Source: Poriferisodalis sp965231925 (lineage in GTDB: Bacteria > Actinomycetota > Acidimicrobiia > Acidimicrobiales > Poriferisodalaceae). From it: a stretch of 64,000 nt of DNA. This document shows, piece by piece, positions 25,701-34,449 of this stretch. The translations under genes were made by a program, and so were the position numbers. The first letter of the stretch is position 1, and every line of letters begins with the position of its first letter. The stretch lies in NCBI GenBank assembly GCA_965231925.1, contig OZ246894.1:558001-622000 (forward strand). Reading direction: 5' to 3'. The notes under the pieces are model-generated. The model was not told the DNA's origin. It did not search any database and was given only the letters and a program-made list of their open reading frames with translations.

Positions 25701-27102
25701 GCCGGGTCGTCCGTCCCTGAGGGCGGGTGACGGCGAGATCGGCGTGTCGTGGCTGGAACCGGCGTCAAACGGTGCGGCGATCGATCGGTATGAGATCACG
25801 GCGCGCGGCTCGGACGGCTCTTCCGCGCAAGCGCAGGTGTCGGGCTCGACGAGCGCCACGTTGACGGGCTTGACCAATGGTGTGTCGTACTCGGTTCGGG
25901 TGCGTGCGCGCAACAGCGTCGGGTGGGGATCGTGGTCGTCTGCTTCGTCTGGGGTGCCGCAGGCTGCGGCTTCGCCGCCGGACAAGCCGGGCGGCATGTC
26001 GGTGTCGGCGGGCGATGGGCAGGTGTCGGTGTCGTGGACTGGGTCATCGGCGAACGGTTCGCCGGTGACTGGTTACACAGTGTCGTGGTCTGGGGGCGGC
26101 GAACGGGGTTCGCGGCGTGTGGATGCGTCGGAACGCCGTTATGTGATCACGGGATTGGCGAACGGGCCGGGTTACACGGTGTCGGTGGTTGCTCACAACT
26201 CGGTCGGTGACAGCGCGGCATCGTCGGTGGCGGCGTTCCCGAAGGCCGCGGCGCGGGTGCCTGATGCGCCTCGGAGTCTGTCGCTGTCGGCCGGTGACGG
26301 CGAGATCAAGGTGTCGTGGCGTGCATCTGCCGAGAACGGCGCAGCGGTGACGGGCTATCTGGTGGCGTGGAGCGACGGGGTCGTGGTCGGCGGCAAGACG
26401 GTGTTTGCGTCGGAGCGCAGCTACACGATCTCGAACTTGCGCAACGGCTCGCGTTATGAGGTCGAGGTCGTGGCGCAGAGCAGCGCTGGCACAAGCTCCT
26501 CGGCGTCGGGCTACGCCACCCCGCAAGCAGCCGTTTCGGCGCCGGATGCGCCGGGGCGGCCTTCGTTGACGCCTAGGGACGGCAGCTTGCTGGTGTCGTG
26601 GATTGAGCCCGACGACAACGGCGCAGCGATCGACCGGTATGAGGTTCGCTACCGGCGTTCGGGCAGGTCGTCGTGGAGCGTATGGGACGGCAGCGGCTCG
26701 TCGCGGCGGCTTCGCGTCACTGGCACCCCCGCAGGCACGACGTATGAGGTGCAGGTGCGTGCGCGCAACAGCGTCACCTGGGGGCCGTGGTCCCCGATGG
26801 CGACAGCGACCACCGATCAGCCACAGGCGTCGGTGACGATCTCGGCGGGGCCTGTGAATTCGCGCCGCACGAACAGCGGGTCGTGCGGCGGGAACAACTG
26901 TCACGACCTGCGCTACACGATCAACGGCCTGGGCAGCGGGCCATACGCGACGGAATGCTGGTTCAACGGGCGGCTTCCTTCGGGTGCGAAGTTCAACTGG
27001 ACGGGCAACGCGTCGACCGGCTGCTACTACGGGTCCACCTTCCGAGGCACCATCTACGTCGTCATCGACGGCGTCAAGTCCAACACCATCACCATCCGCT
27101 GA
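22714..27102 (+). CDS. Large secreted protein: cell-wall-binding repeats, metzincin-like protease, fibronectin-III domains
   Basis: 1462 residues from the GTG at 22714. That start cuts off the signal peptide n-region, because the upstream codons in this frame read RVRRRAAASFAVLTVFASVL. Domains in order: two CWB2-like repeats (residues about 20-270; VVGGPRAVPDAWLADRFGV, GADRWQTQQSVAAAIVALA and YLLGGTVAVPQAWLDNDF); a protease with HEMGHAWLALCH and a later ALMSYCW that may serve as a Met-turn; several fibronectin-III domains (NSVGWGSWSSASSG type); and two copies of a roughly 85-residue module (RDLRYTINGLGSGPYALEC and its C-terminal twin). The middle part has lower GC and different codon use. It is likely a surface adhesin/protease; function is inferred. 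Confidence 0.8.
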   Translation: MLTVFASVLFAVPSVSGAQSGGLEVELPSNTDCRGAVVIAKATVVEDAAAANMLAEALQALSPGGNQRCLLDAGYPSPAARSSAGLASAVHVVGGPRAVPDAWLADRFGVTGFVRVAGADRWQTQQSVAAAIVALANGGAVQPFDPESVAAASLDLPPNGDCYGTAVLAKLTIAEERAAANMLATALTAISGDPDSRCLIDVGDPGGDVPPTAVSVTSAHQAAGAYLLGGTVAVPQAWLDNDFDIRFLERISGPDRWATQAAVAQTMIDIAQGGTLPHQYVDEAGDIISTYEDWHINESAVLRGDPRALFADLPTKTESTQAIRVHYCARASSLDDATEEKKANDEIASAVQLLNSVVSEFFEDQSSGQYGVMFTSGDLFRYNAEDPQVDDWDKGLHSSNMGSKACMASLSASSPFGSLVIVNQPPVLGGFAHDPQQAAVVSRTQVKRPTWLDANLKWTDAARDSMWLGIVAHEMGHAWLALCHPHTNEDDHDKQGFTCHDGHDKLTYSKSLDGGNERSRDDPDLCALMSYCWFESVIGAETFFDKSTGGPVWIGCGQRKMLDWPDGPPTPYGRCEAGRHLSLPRPVISAISSEWLSDRNRPHATVVWDSSIWPSCVSHIQVSQEKNPTWRNIAQDGNWLSLPASAAAQLSLDRDSTYSVKLRYRCPNGPGEYVESEWSDARTVKTPAHRTGRVGRPGPLTLSLSEDDFLQVSWPEVSGVVVRHEVQWKAARDASGWQSRIQQNAGSFFGTDGLTPGICYEFRVRAGDSVGWSDWSSTAEFCTTGIAPLPKVVIDDLSAGSDSIRVTWSVQLVNLREVLDNVKDFEIQLGCESSAIAPTAITESAPASARSFTIDGLEPGPSLPNGRSCQVRVAAVGPNGETGTFSEWAIVTVGPPKPPGSVRISEGPINPSRTASGSCSGSDCRDLRYTINGLGSGPYALECRFDGTATWSGQWSGNASAGCYYSAAFTGTIQVVIDGTPSNTISVTASRRAPDAPGRPSLRAGDGEIGVSWLEPASNGAAIDRYEITARGSDGSSAQAQVSGSTSATLTGLTNGVSYSVRVRARNSVGWGSWSSASSGVPQAAASPPDKPGGMSVSAGDGQVSVSWTGSSANGSPVTGYTVSWSGGGERGSRRVDASERRYVITGLANGPGYTVSVVAHNSVGDSAASSVAAFPKAAARVPDAPRSLSLSAGDGEIKVSWRASAENGAAVTGYLVAWSDGVVVGGKTVFASERSYTISNLRNGSRYEVEVVAQSSAGTSSSASGYATPQAAVSAPDAPGRPSLTPRDGSLLVSWIEPDDNGAAIDRYEVRYRRSGRSSWSVWDGSGSSRRLRVTGTPAGTTYEVQVRARNSVTWGPWSPMATATTDQPQASVTISAGPVNSRRTNSGSCGGNNCHDLRYTINGLGSGPYATECWFNGRLPSGAKFNWTGNASTGCYYGSTFRGTIYVVIDGVKSNTITIR

Positions 27103-27319
27103 CCGCCAGCAGCCCGAATCCCCAAAAAAGATGAAGCCTCATCTTGAGGCTGAGACGTGCTGCCGATCTTGAGATCGTCAGCGGAACAGGCTCACGTCGG
27201 GGATGTGCTTGGCTGATGCAGAACCCCACGAAGGCTCGTCCGTCCTCGTGCATGATCGCACTGATGCGGATGCCGTCCGAGACAGTGCCGTTCAGCAGGT
27301 CAGGCTGGGAGCGGCTCAA
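27089..27319 (-). CDS. Hypothetical small protein
   Basis: A 76-residue frame with no recognised family; the core reads SDGIRISAIMHEDGRAFVGF. It overlaps the preceding small gene (27300-27506) by 20 nt and the end of the surface-protein gene by 14 nt on the opposite strand. The first 45 residues look protein-like; the C-terminus (LHLFWGFGLLAVSGW) may be read-through of intergenic DNA. It could be the second gene of a two-gene unit. Confidence 0.3.
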   Translation of the reverse strand: MSRSQPDLLNGTVSDGIRISAIMHEDGRAFVGFCISQAHPRREPVPLTISRSAARLSLKMRLHLFWGFGLLAVSGW

Positions 27320-27506
27320 AGGAAGAGACGACGAACCAAGCTTCGCGGGCGATGTGGCTCTTGAATCGACCCTCGGCGGCTTGGCGCTGGAGTTCTTCCC
27401 AAGTGCAGTCAGCCTCGGCGAGAGCGTTGTCGATCATGATGCGCACCCCGTCGTCGTTTAGCACGATGACCTCAATGTCGTCGTACTTCATGTCTGTGTC
27501 GCTCAT
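27300..27506 (-). CDS. Hypothetical small acidic protein
   Basis: 68 residues from the ATG at 27506: MSDTDMKYDDIEVIVLNDDG, then EADCTWEELQRQAAEGRFKS and AREAWFVVSSFEPL. It looks like a conserved small protein, perhaps an antitoxin-like or regulatory partner of a downstream gene, but no family can be named with confidence. The frame extends a little to 27530. Confidence 0.5.
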   Translation of the reverse strand: MSDTDMKYDDIEVIVLNDDGVRIMIDNALAEADCTWEELQRQAAEGRFKSHIAREAWFVVSSFEPLPA

Positions 27507-27663
27507 CGGTGCGCCTCGTGGTTGTGCCAAGCGTGCTGACTGATGTCAGCTCGCCGACCTGGGATGTGGGTTCTGCTGCGGATGTTTGCAGGTGGGTGTG
27601 ACGTCGATGTAGCGGTACTGCCGGTTCCGGCCGCGGCGCAAGCGAGACTCTGACTGCGGACCG

Positions 27664-29361
27664 TCAGCCGCCGTGGCGGAGCAGGTGGCCGCTGTAGGTC
27701 TCGGTTTGGGTGTCTTCGGAGATGGTCTCTTGGCCGTTCACGATGACGCTGCGGTACCCGCTGGCTCGTTGGATCCGACGCCACTCGCCGCCCGGCAGGT
27801 CGTGGACGACCTCGTTGGGGCCGATTTCCAGATTCTCGGGGTCGTACACCAGCACGTCGGCGGGTCCGCCGTTGCGGATCAGTCCCCGGTCACGGAACCC
27901 GGCGAGCTGTGCGGGAAGTGCCGACAGGCGACGGTGGGCTTCCTCGTAGGTCACCCACTGGTTCTCGCGTACGTGTTCGGTCAACGTCTCAGTTGGGTAG
28001 CGCCCGGCGGTGAGGAACTTCGTGTGTGCCCCGCCGTCGGACACGCCGAACAGCATGTGCGGGTACTGCACAACATCTCGCAGCAGGTCTGAATTGCCTT
28101 GCGGCGGCGCCACGAAGAACAGCGTGTCGAGGTCGTCGGTGACGGCGACGTCGAGCATCAGGTCCACTGGGTCCTTGCCGGCGATCTCGGCGGCCTGGCC
28201 GACGGACATCTCCCGATACTGCTCGGTCGAGGCGCTGCGCGGCGACAGGATTGTCACCGTCTCGAGCGGCGCCGTCGCTGTGCGAGGCAGGGTGTCCTTG
28301 AGGGCCTGCCGGCGGCTGGGATCGGCCATCTTCGCCAGCCGTTCGGCCTTGTCGCCCATGCAGGCTTCCATCCACGCTTCGGAGTCGTCGTAGAGGTTCC
28401 AGTCTTCGAGGGTGAAGGTGAACCCTGCGTCGCTGGTGACGCCCTGGCCGTAGACCGGCACACCCTGCTCGCGGCAGCGCTCCAGCCATTCGATCTGGCG
28501 CTGGTGGATGGTGGGCTTGTCCTCGAAGGCCTGCACCACGTTGTGCAGCAGCGGGCGACCGCTGATCGACGCGATCTCCTCGAGGTGAGCGAGGTCGTGG
28601 GTCACGTTGCCGCTGGTCAGCGTCATCTGCACGACGCCTTCGTTGCGCTCGGCCAGCACCCGGGCGAGCACCAGCGCCGTCTCGTCGTTCATCATGTCGG
28701 TGGGCATCGGCGTGCCGTCCCAGTCGCGCTGCACCGCAGCGGGACCGGTGGGAGGCAGCCGCTGGGCAGACCAGCCGCAGCCGCCCGCATCCATGGCCTC
28801 GTGCACCAGCTTGGCCAGCATTTCGTGCTCACCCACGGTGGGCATGCGGCCGTCCTTGGCGTCGTCAAGGCCGAGCACCATCACCAGCATTGGGCCGATC
28901 GGCACGTAGGGCAGGATGTTCAGCGCCTTGGGCGTGCGCTCGAGGCTGTCGAGGTATTCGGGGAACGTCACCCAGTCCCACGGCATGCCCTGGCGCATGG
29001 ACTCATAGGGGATGGCCTCCACCCGTGTCATCGAGCGCATGGCGTACTCGCGCATGTCGGGGTCGACCGGGGCGAAACCGAACCCGCAGTTGCCGATGGC
29101 GACCGACGTGATGCCGTGCCAGCCCGACAGCGTGCAGTAGGGGTCCCAGAACACCTGGGCGTCGTAGTGGGTGTGTAAGTCGACAAAGCCCGGGGCGATG
29201 TGCATGCCCGAGGCGTCGATGACCTTGGCGCCCTCGCGGGCATCCACACGTCCGACTGCTGCGATCCTGCCGCCGGCGATGCCGACGTCACCGCGCACCC
29301 GCGGTGCTCCGGTGCCGTCGAAGATCATTCCATCTTTGATGATGATGTCGTAGGTGCTCAT
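27664..29361 (-). CDS. N-acyl-D-amino-acid deacylase-like amidohydrolase
   Basis: A 565-residue metal-dependent amidohydrolase. It begins MSTYDIIIKDGMIFDGTGAP; the metal-binding HxH is in APGFVDLHTHYDAQVFWDP; then GNCGFGFAPV; and late in the protein LFGVSDGGAHTKF with the catalytic Asp region. The order matches D-aminoacylases, which remove acyl groups from D-amino acids, though many actinobacterial members act on other cyclic or N-acyl substrates. It is followed on the same strand, after about 100 bp, by an NTF2-like gene and an aminotransferase, which fits amino-acid catabolism. Confidence 0.85.
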   Translation of the reverse strand: MSTYDIIIKDGMIFDGTGAPRVRGDVGIAGGRIAAVGRVDAREGAKVIDASGMHIAPGFVDLHTHYDAQVFWDPYCTLSGWHGITSVAIGNCGFGFAPVDPDMREYAMRSMTRVEAIPYESMRQGMPWDWVTFPEYLDSLERTPKALNILPYVPIGPMLVMVLGLDDAKDGRMPTVGEHEMLAKLVHEAMDAGGCGWSAQRLPPTGPAAVQRDWDGTPMPTDMMNDETALVLARVLAERNEGVVQMTLTSGNVTHDLAHLEEIASISGRPLLHNVVQAFEDKPTIHQRQIEWLERCREQGVPVYGQGVTSDAGFTFTLEDWNLYDDSEAWMEACMGDKAERLAKMADPSRRQALKDTLPRTATAPLETVTILSPRSASTEQYREMSVGQAAEIAGKDPVDLMLDVAVTDDLDTLFFVAPPQGNSDLLRDVVQYPHMLFGVSDGGAHTKFLTAGRYPTETLTEHVRENQWVTYEEAHRRLSALPAQLAGFRDRGLIRNGGPADVLVYDPENLEIGPNEVVHDLPGGEWRRIQRASGYRSVIVNGQETISEDTQTETYSGHLLRHGG

Positions 29362-29460
29362 GGCGATTTCTCCTGAAGCTCCCGCGTTCGGTGAGCTTGT
29401 TTGCGCTGTAGTGATTGTGCCCCGCGAGTCATCGGTCGTGCTCGCCGGCGATGGGCGCCG

Positions 29461-29892
29461 TCAGACGTCGAGGTCCCAGCCCATCCGCTGCGCCGCGTAC
29501 AGCGTGTCGGTGTACTCCTCCATGTAGGCGATCAAGCCATCGCGGCAGTCGTACACCCAGCAGTACTGGTTGTCGTACTCGCGACCGGTGGCCTTGGCTG
29601 TGGCCGTCAGCCGCTGCTGTACCACGGCGGTACCGCCGTCGACGATCATGCGGCGGACCTCGAGGCTGATCGGCTGGGAGATGTCGAAGGTTTGCCGCAC
29701 CACGCGGCCGCCCAATGCCTCGACGACTTCTTTCGCCCCGGACATCGTGTCGACGGCATTGCCCTGCGCCGCCGTCTCGGGCAGCACCCAGGTGACCTCC
29801 GGGTCGAGGCACTCCAGCATCGTCTCCTGATCGGCCGTTGTCAGCGCCGCGTAGTAGCGCTCCATCAATGCCCGCGTCTGCGCAGATTCCAT
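29461..29892 (-). CDS. NTF2-like / SnoaL-like domain protein
   Basis: A 143-residue cone-fold protein. RALMERYYAALTTADQETML, then CLDPEVTWVLPETAAQGN and a C-terminal GLIAYMEEYTDTLYAAQRMG are the standard SnoaL/ketosteroid-isomerase-like pattern. Members act as small isomerases or hydrolases, or bind ligands. No catalytic residue set can be assigned. It lies between two catabolic genes on the same strand. Confidence 0.8.
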   Translation of the reverse strand: MESAQTRALMERYYAALTTADQETMLECLDPEVTWVLPETAAQGNAVDTMSGAKEVVEALGGRVVRQTFDISQPISLEVRRMIVDGGTAVVQQRLTATAKATGREYDNQYCWVYDCRDGLIAYMEEYTDTLYAAQRMGWDLDV

Positions 29893-29920
29893 GGTCGTCT
29901 CTCCTTTGGAAATTGTGGCC

Positions 29921-31141
29921 CTAGGGCGCTGTGGCTCGCAGTGCGTCGTCGAGCCGGTCGAACATCAACCCGATCTCGTCATCGGTGATGATGAGCGGAG
30001 GGCAGAACCCGAGCGCGTTGCCGATGGGCCGCGAGATCACGCCGCGCTTGAGGAACGCCTCGCGGGCCTCGGTGGCGTCCCGGCCGATGTCGCAAGCCCA
30101 GATGCCGCCATGGCCCCGGTAGCTGTCGATCATGCCGTCGCCTTGCAGCGCCAAGAAGCCTTCTTCCATCCGTTCGCCGATGTCGTTCGCTCGTTCCACC
30201 AGCCCTTCGGACTCGATGACGCCGATGTTGGCGACACCGGCAGCGCACGCCGTGGGGTGGCCCGAATAGGTGTAGCCGTGCATGAACTTGTTCTGGTCGG
30301 TTTCGAGCGTGTCTGCGATCTCGCGTGAGACCACCACGCCAGACAGCGGGATGTAGCCCGAGGTCACGCCCTTGGCGAAGGTGAACATGTCGGGGACGAC
30401 GCCGAACGTCTGGCCGCCGAACCAGCTGCCGGTGCGCCCGAAGCCGCAGATCACTTCGTCGAAGATGAGCAGCGCACCGTGCTCATCACACATTCGCCGC
30501 AAGCCCTCGAAGTAGCCAGGCGGGGGCGGGATGACGCCGCCGGCACCCTGGATCGGCTCGGTGATGACGGCTGCGATGCGCTCGCCCTGCTCGGCGAACA
30601 ATTGCGCAGCCGGCTCGACATCGTCGTTGGGAATCTCGACTACGTGGGGCAGCAGATCTCCCCAGCCTTCGCGGATCGGCTCGAGGCCTTGCACGCTGGT
30701 GCCGCCCACGTTCACGCCGTGATAGCCGCCGGTGCGGCGCACGATGATCTGCCGGTCCACATCGCCGCGCAGCTGGTGGATGCGCCGGGCGAACTTCAAG
30801 ACGGTGTCGACAGCTTCGGAGCCCGAGCAGCCCAAGAACACCCGACCGTCGGGGTGCTGTGAGCGCGCACGGATCATCTCTGCGACTTCGACGGCGGGCC
30901 CATTGGTGAACGGATCGAAGGTGTTGTAGGTCTGCAGTTTGTCGAGCTGCGCAGTGATCGCATCGATGACCGTGCGATTGCCATGGCCGATCTGGCACAG
31001 CCACAAGCTGGCGAGCGCATCGATGTACTCGTTGCCCGCGGAGTCGCGCAGCATGACGCCTTCTCCGGAGACAATCTCGATGAACTCGTTCTCATCGCGG
31101 CCAGCGACTGCGAACGGATGGATGAGTGCGTTGCTGCCCAT
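29921..31141 (-). CDS. Class III PLP aminotransferase
   Basis: 406 residues from the ATG at 31141. The PLP-binding Lys is in MFTFAKGVTSGYIPLSG, the phosphate-binding region is FLGCSGSEAVDTVLKFARR and the acidic partner is ALLIFDEVICGFGRTG. Enzymes of this class transfer amino groups from omega-amino acids, beta-alanine or taurine to pyruvate or glyoxylate. It is the first gene of a minus-strand run that continues with the NTF2-like and D-aminoacylase genes. An upstream extension to 31195 is possible but overlaps the promoter region. Confidence 0.88.
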   Translation of the reverse strand: MGSNALIHPFAVAGRDENEFIEIVSGEGVMLRDSAGNEYIDALASLWLCQIGHGNRTVIDAITAQLDKLQTYNTFDPFTNGPAVEVAEMIRARSQHPDGRVFLGCSGSEAVDTVLKFARRIHQLRGDVDRQIIVRRTGGYHGVNVGGTSVQGLEPIREGWGDLLPHVVEIPNDDVEPAAQLFAEQGERIAAVITEPIQGAGGVIPPPPGYFEGLRRMCDEHGALLIFDEVICGFGRTGSWFGGQTFGVVPDMFTFAKGVTSGYIPLSGVVVSREIADTLETDQNKFMHGYTYSGHPTACAAGVANIGVIESEGLVERANDIGERMEEGFLALQGDGMIDSYRGHGGIWACDIGRDATEAREAFLKRGVISRPIGNALGFCPPLIITDDEIGLMFDRLDDALRATAP

Positions 31142-31363
31142 CGTGGACACCCCCGTGTGTGCGCGCGCCCGAACCCATGGGCACCCCATGAGCACAGGCT
31201 TGAGCGCAGCCTACGCGTGCACTGCGCTGCCATGGGAGGGAAGACCGGGGCTTGTGCGCGGCAACTCGAGGCTCTCAAACCATGCAGCCGTGCACGCGGG
31301 CTGTTCGTAAGCTGATGGCGTTTGGCGCTGCGCTGGCAGGCGTGATCGCCGGAGGGAGTTTCG

Positions 31364-32590
31364 ATGTCATTGCGACACGGCCGGCCGTTGGTCATGATTC
31401 CTGGCCCCTCGGTCATTCCCGATCGCGTCCTGAACGCGATGCGTCGACCGATTCCCAACATCTACGAGGGCGAGGTGGTGGACCTCACCTACTCGCTGCT
31501 TGAACGGCTTCCCGTTGTTGCCCGCACCGAGCACCGGGCCTACATCGCTATCTCGAACGGACACGGCGCTTGGGAGATGGCGATCACCAACACGCTCTCT
31601 CGCGGCGACAAGGTGCTCGTGCTCGAAGTCGGGCACTTCGCCACGAATTGGGCCGAGATGGCCGCGATGAGCGGCGTCAAGTTCGAAGTGCTGCACGCTG
31701 CGGATCGAGCGGCGATCGAGCCCGATGCGGTCACCGAGCGGCTGCGGGCCGATGTCGGACGGGAGTTCGCGGCAGTGCTCGTCGCGCAGACCGACACGGC
31801 GTCGTCAGTTCGCAACGACATTGCCGCAGTGCGTCGCGCCATGGACGAGGCCGATCATCCGGCACTGTTGATGGCGGACTGCGTGGCCTCGCTGGGGTGC
31901 GAGCCGTTCGAGATGGACGCATGGAACGTCGACGTCACCGTGGCGGGCAGCCAGAAGGGCCTGATGGTCCCCCCCGGCCTCGGCATGGTGTGGGTAGGGC
32001 CGAGGGCGTGGGAGGCACACCAGCGTGCCGATCTGCGCACTGCATATTGGGACTGGACTCGTCGGACCGACCCCGAAGCGCACTACTGGATCTTCTGCGG
32101 CACACCCCCGGTCCAGCACCTGTGGGGTCTCGCTGAGGCGCTCGACATGATCGACGAGGAAGGCCTGGAGAACGTCTGGGAGCGCCATCGTGTGATGGCA
32201 AGCGCCATTCACGCAGCCGTCGACGCATGGTCTGCTCCAGGCGGTCTCGAGCTGAACGTGTTGAACCCAGCACATCGCTCGAACTCGGTCACCATGATCC
32301 GCACCGGCGAGGTGTCAGCCCAGCAGATGCGCGCCACATGCGAGGCCGAAGCGGGCCTCACCCTCGGGCTCAGCATCACCGGCAACGCGGACGCGGAGTT
32401 CCGCATCGGCCACATGGGACATCTCAACCCGCCGATGCTGCTCGGCACCCTCGGCACCATCGAGGCCACCCTGGCGGCTGTTGACGCGCCGATCGGCGCC
32501 TCCGGCGTCGCCGCTGCGGCCCAGGTCATCGCCGAAGCCACCACGCCAGCGCCGAAGCCGCCGCCGGGCCCCGAGGATCCTTGGTCCTGA
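31364..32590 (+). CDS. Class V PLP aminotransferase (alanine/serine-glyoxylate type)
   Basis: A 408-residue protein: MIPGPSVIPDRVLNAMRRP, ISNGHGAWEMAITNTL, DCVASLGCEPFEMDAWNVD, and the PLP Lys in VAGSQKGLMVPPGLGM. It fits the serine-pyruvate/alanine-glyoxylate aminotransferase group, converting glyoxylate to glycine. The last 30 residues (AAAQVIAEATTPAPKPPPGP and on) are a low-complexity tail. The DNA for that tail and the 30 bp after it is repeated at 35293-35399, bracketing the island between. It is divergent from the class III aminotransferase. Confidence 0.88.
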   Translation: MSLRHGRPLVMIPGPSVIPDRVLNAMRRPIPNIYEGEVVDLTYSLLERLPVVARTEHRAYIAISNGHGAWEMAITNTLSRGDKVLVLEVGHFATNWAEMAAMSGVKFEVLHAADRAAIEPDAVTERLRADVGREFAAVLVAQTDTASSVRNDIAAVRRAMDEADHPALLMADCVASLGCEPFEMDAWNVDVTVAGSQKGLMVPPGLGMVWVGPRAWEAHQRADLRTAYWDWTRRTDPEAHYWIFCGTPPVQHLWGLAEALDMIDEEGLENVWERHRVMASAIHAAVDAWSAPGGLELNVLNPAHRSNSVTMIRTGEVSAQQMRATCEAEAGLTLGLSITGNADAEFRIGHMGHLNPPMLLGTLGTIEATLAAVDAPIGASGVAAAAQVIAEATTPAPKPPPGPEDPWS

Positions 32591-32619
32591 CAGCGGTCCC
32601 CGGCGCACCGCAGGCGTGC
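32510..32619. repeat. Direct repeat copy A (aminotransferase 3' end)
   Basis: 110 bp covering the last codons of the class V aminotransferase, its stop and about 29 bp beyond. It matches copy C at 35293-35399 over its whole length with scattered substitutions and a few single-base gaps. It marks the left edge of the 2.7-kb insert. Confidence 0.8.
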
Positions 32620-32690
32620 AGCAGCTCAGTCCGCTTGCCGAGCGGAGGCGTTGGAATCACGCCGAGCCGGTCGGCCCGGCGCTTGAGAAC

Positions 32691-33074
32691 TCAGCCGATG
32701 ATGCCGAAGGTGTCGAGCCAGATTGGCGTGGTCGCCGCGAGTATCACGCCAATCTGCCAGTAGTGGCGGTGCTGCGCGGCACGACGGTCTTCTGATCGTT
32801 GCTCTGCGTGTTCGCGACGGTCTTTTGATCGCTGGTCTGCGAGTTCGCCGCGGTCCTCTGCGCGTTGAACTTCGTGCTCCTTGCGCATCTCGGCAAAGCC
32901 GGCGTACATGTCTTTTTTGGTGGCGAAGCGCGACAGCTCGGCCGTCAAGAATTCTTTGGTGACAAGTTCAGACACCGGCGCTGGTGCCAAGCAGGACATC
33001 AGGTACTCCGCCGTGGGTTCGTCGTGCAGTTCGCGAATCCAAGCATAGATGCGGCTTCGGTGCTGTTCGGACAT
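32691..33074 (-). CDS. Coiled-coil protein with C-terminal membrane anchor
   Basis: 127 residues from the ATG at 33074, with AAGGAG 6 nt upstream. The N-terminal half is helical (SRIYAWIRELHDEPTAEYL); the middle is charged with a repeat of the type DRREHAEQRSEDRRA; the C-terminus is one membrane segment (IGVILAATTPIWLDTFGIIG). It resembles DUF1640/CCDC90-like small proteins. It lies inside the bracketed island. Function unknown. Confidence 0.6.
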   Translation of the reverse strand: MSEQHRSRIYAWIRELHDEPTAEYLMSCLAPAPVSELVTKEFLTAELSRFATKKDMYAGFAEMRKEHEVQRAEDRGELADQRSKDRREHAEQRSEDRRAAQHRHYWQIGVILAATTPIWLDTFGIIG

Positions 33075-33170
33075 TGAGGCTCCTTCGAATGACATGCTGA
33101 GGAACTTGACCATATAAAGCTGTTTCAATTATTTTCAAATAATTTCAATCTATCTCATGCTCCTGCCGCG

Positions 33171-33290
33171 GTGTGGCCGCAGCGGCGCCGAAGATCCGGA
33201 CGATGCTCGGCGCCGACTTCATCGCACGGGGCCCGACGGCCGCTCCCAAGCTGTTGCCCGGTCCCGAGGACCTGTTGGTCATAAGCGGAT
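33171..33290. repeat. Possible degenerate third copy of the aminotransferase tail
   Basis: One frame here reads VAAAAPKI and then PTAAPKLLPGPEDLLVIS, much like VAAAAQVI and TPAPKPPPGPEDPWS of copy A. The DNA match is patchy. The rest of 33129-33369 shows AT-rich sequence upstream of the coiled-coil gene and nothing else I can name. Confidence 0.35.
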
Positions 33291-33369
33291 TGGCTCCGCG
33301 ATCGGTTCGTGTCGGCAGGATTCACAGCCCGGATGTATTCGGGCCGCGACTCTCACGCCATTCGTGACG

Positions 33370-34372
33370 AGACCTGAGCGCAGTTCGCCGCCGGCAAGTT
33401 CGAGGTGCTGATCTCTACCGACGCCTACAACGAGGGAATCGACCTGCAGAGCGCCCATGTGGTCGTCGGAAGCGAGACGGTCGCCCCGGACCTCGGCGGC
33501 TCGCGGTGCGTCGTGCTCGACTGCGACAACCCCGCACCGCGCGAAGCGCACGACGGCCCTGCTGTGACGCTCGGTGAGCGCTTCATGTGGCGTCTGTTCG
33601 AAGGCGCGTACAAGAAGTACGAGCACTACAAGGCGCAGCTTCCCAACAAGGAGGCGATCGAAGCCGCGCTTACCGACATTGGACGACCCGCGCTGATTCT
33701 GGTCGACGAGATCATGGACTACATCCGCTGGGTCTCAAATCATTCCGAACAGCGAGCGCTCGACGACATGGCATTCCTGCGAGCGCTGCTCGATGCCGTC
33801 AACGACGTCGACAACTGCGCCGCAGTCGTGGTGATGATCGCGTCGGAGAAGGACCGCATCGCGCTGAACGAGACCGGTCGCAAGTGCCGCGCCAACCTGG
33901 AAGATCTGCTCATCCGCAACGGCGAAGCGACCACGGTGACCAGCGGGAGTGACTTTGCCGACATCATTCGCCGGCGGCTGTTCGACGGTCCACCGCCTAG
34001 CGAAGTCACTGATCGCTGCGTCGAGTGGATTGCGTCGGAGATGCAAGGCCGATGGACCGAGCACGCCTTGACCGCGGAACTGCGCGCCTGGCCGACCTGC
34101 GGCGCTCGGGAACCGGCTGGCAGCAGCTCAACCCGCGTGCCGCAGAGCGCACCGAGTTCCGAGTGAGCGCCTCGGTCACGCAATCACTGCGCGACGACAG
34201 CAGTCCCCGTGACGCCGTCCGGCAGTTCTTTCTGGCGGTGGCCAACGCAGTCGATGACGATGCCGCTCACATTCAACTGAGGCTCAGCATCACAGCGGGC
34301 AAGGCCAGCAAGGACAAGCTGATCGCGGCCGCGCGGGCCGCCGGCGTCCACTTCGATGCCGCTGGAGTCTGA
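33370..34372 (+). pseudogene. Remnant of a helicase fused to a DUF499 ATPase fragment
   Basis: The frame first shows a helicase C-terminal motif (FEVLISTDAYNEGIDLQSAH), then without linker a piece of a DUF499 protein: TLGERFMWRLFEGAYKKYEH, RPALILVDEIMDYIRWVS (Walker B), CAAVVVMIASEKDRIALNE and SDFADIIRRRLF. The open frame with a start is 33405-34166; after that the protein-like sequence continues in another frame to 34372 (VRQFFLAVANAVDDDAA). The Walker A region is missing. DUF499 ATPases and SNF2-type helicases occur together in predicted phage-defence clusters, so this looks like the collapsed remains of one. Confidence 0.55.
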
Positions 34373-34449
34373 TTGCGGAGTTCTGGCCTAGCCAACAGCC
34401 TCGGCGTTTTGGACCTGCGGCGGTCGCGAAGGCGGGCCGATGCTCGAAC

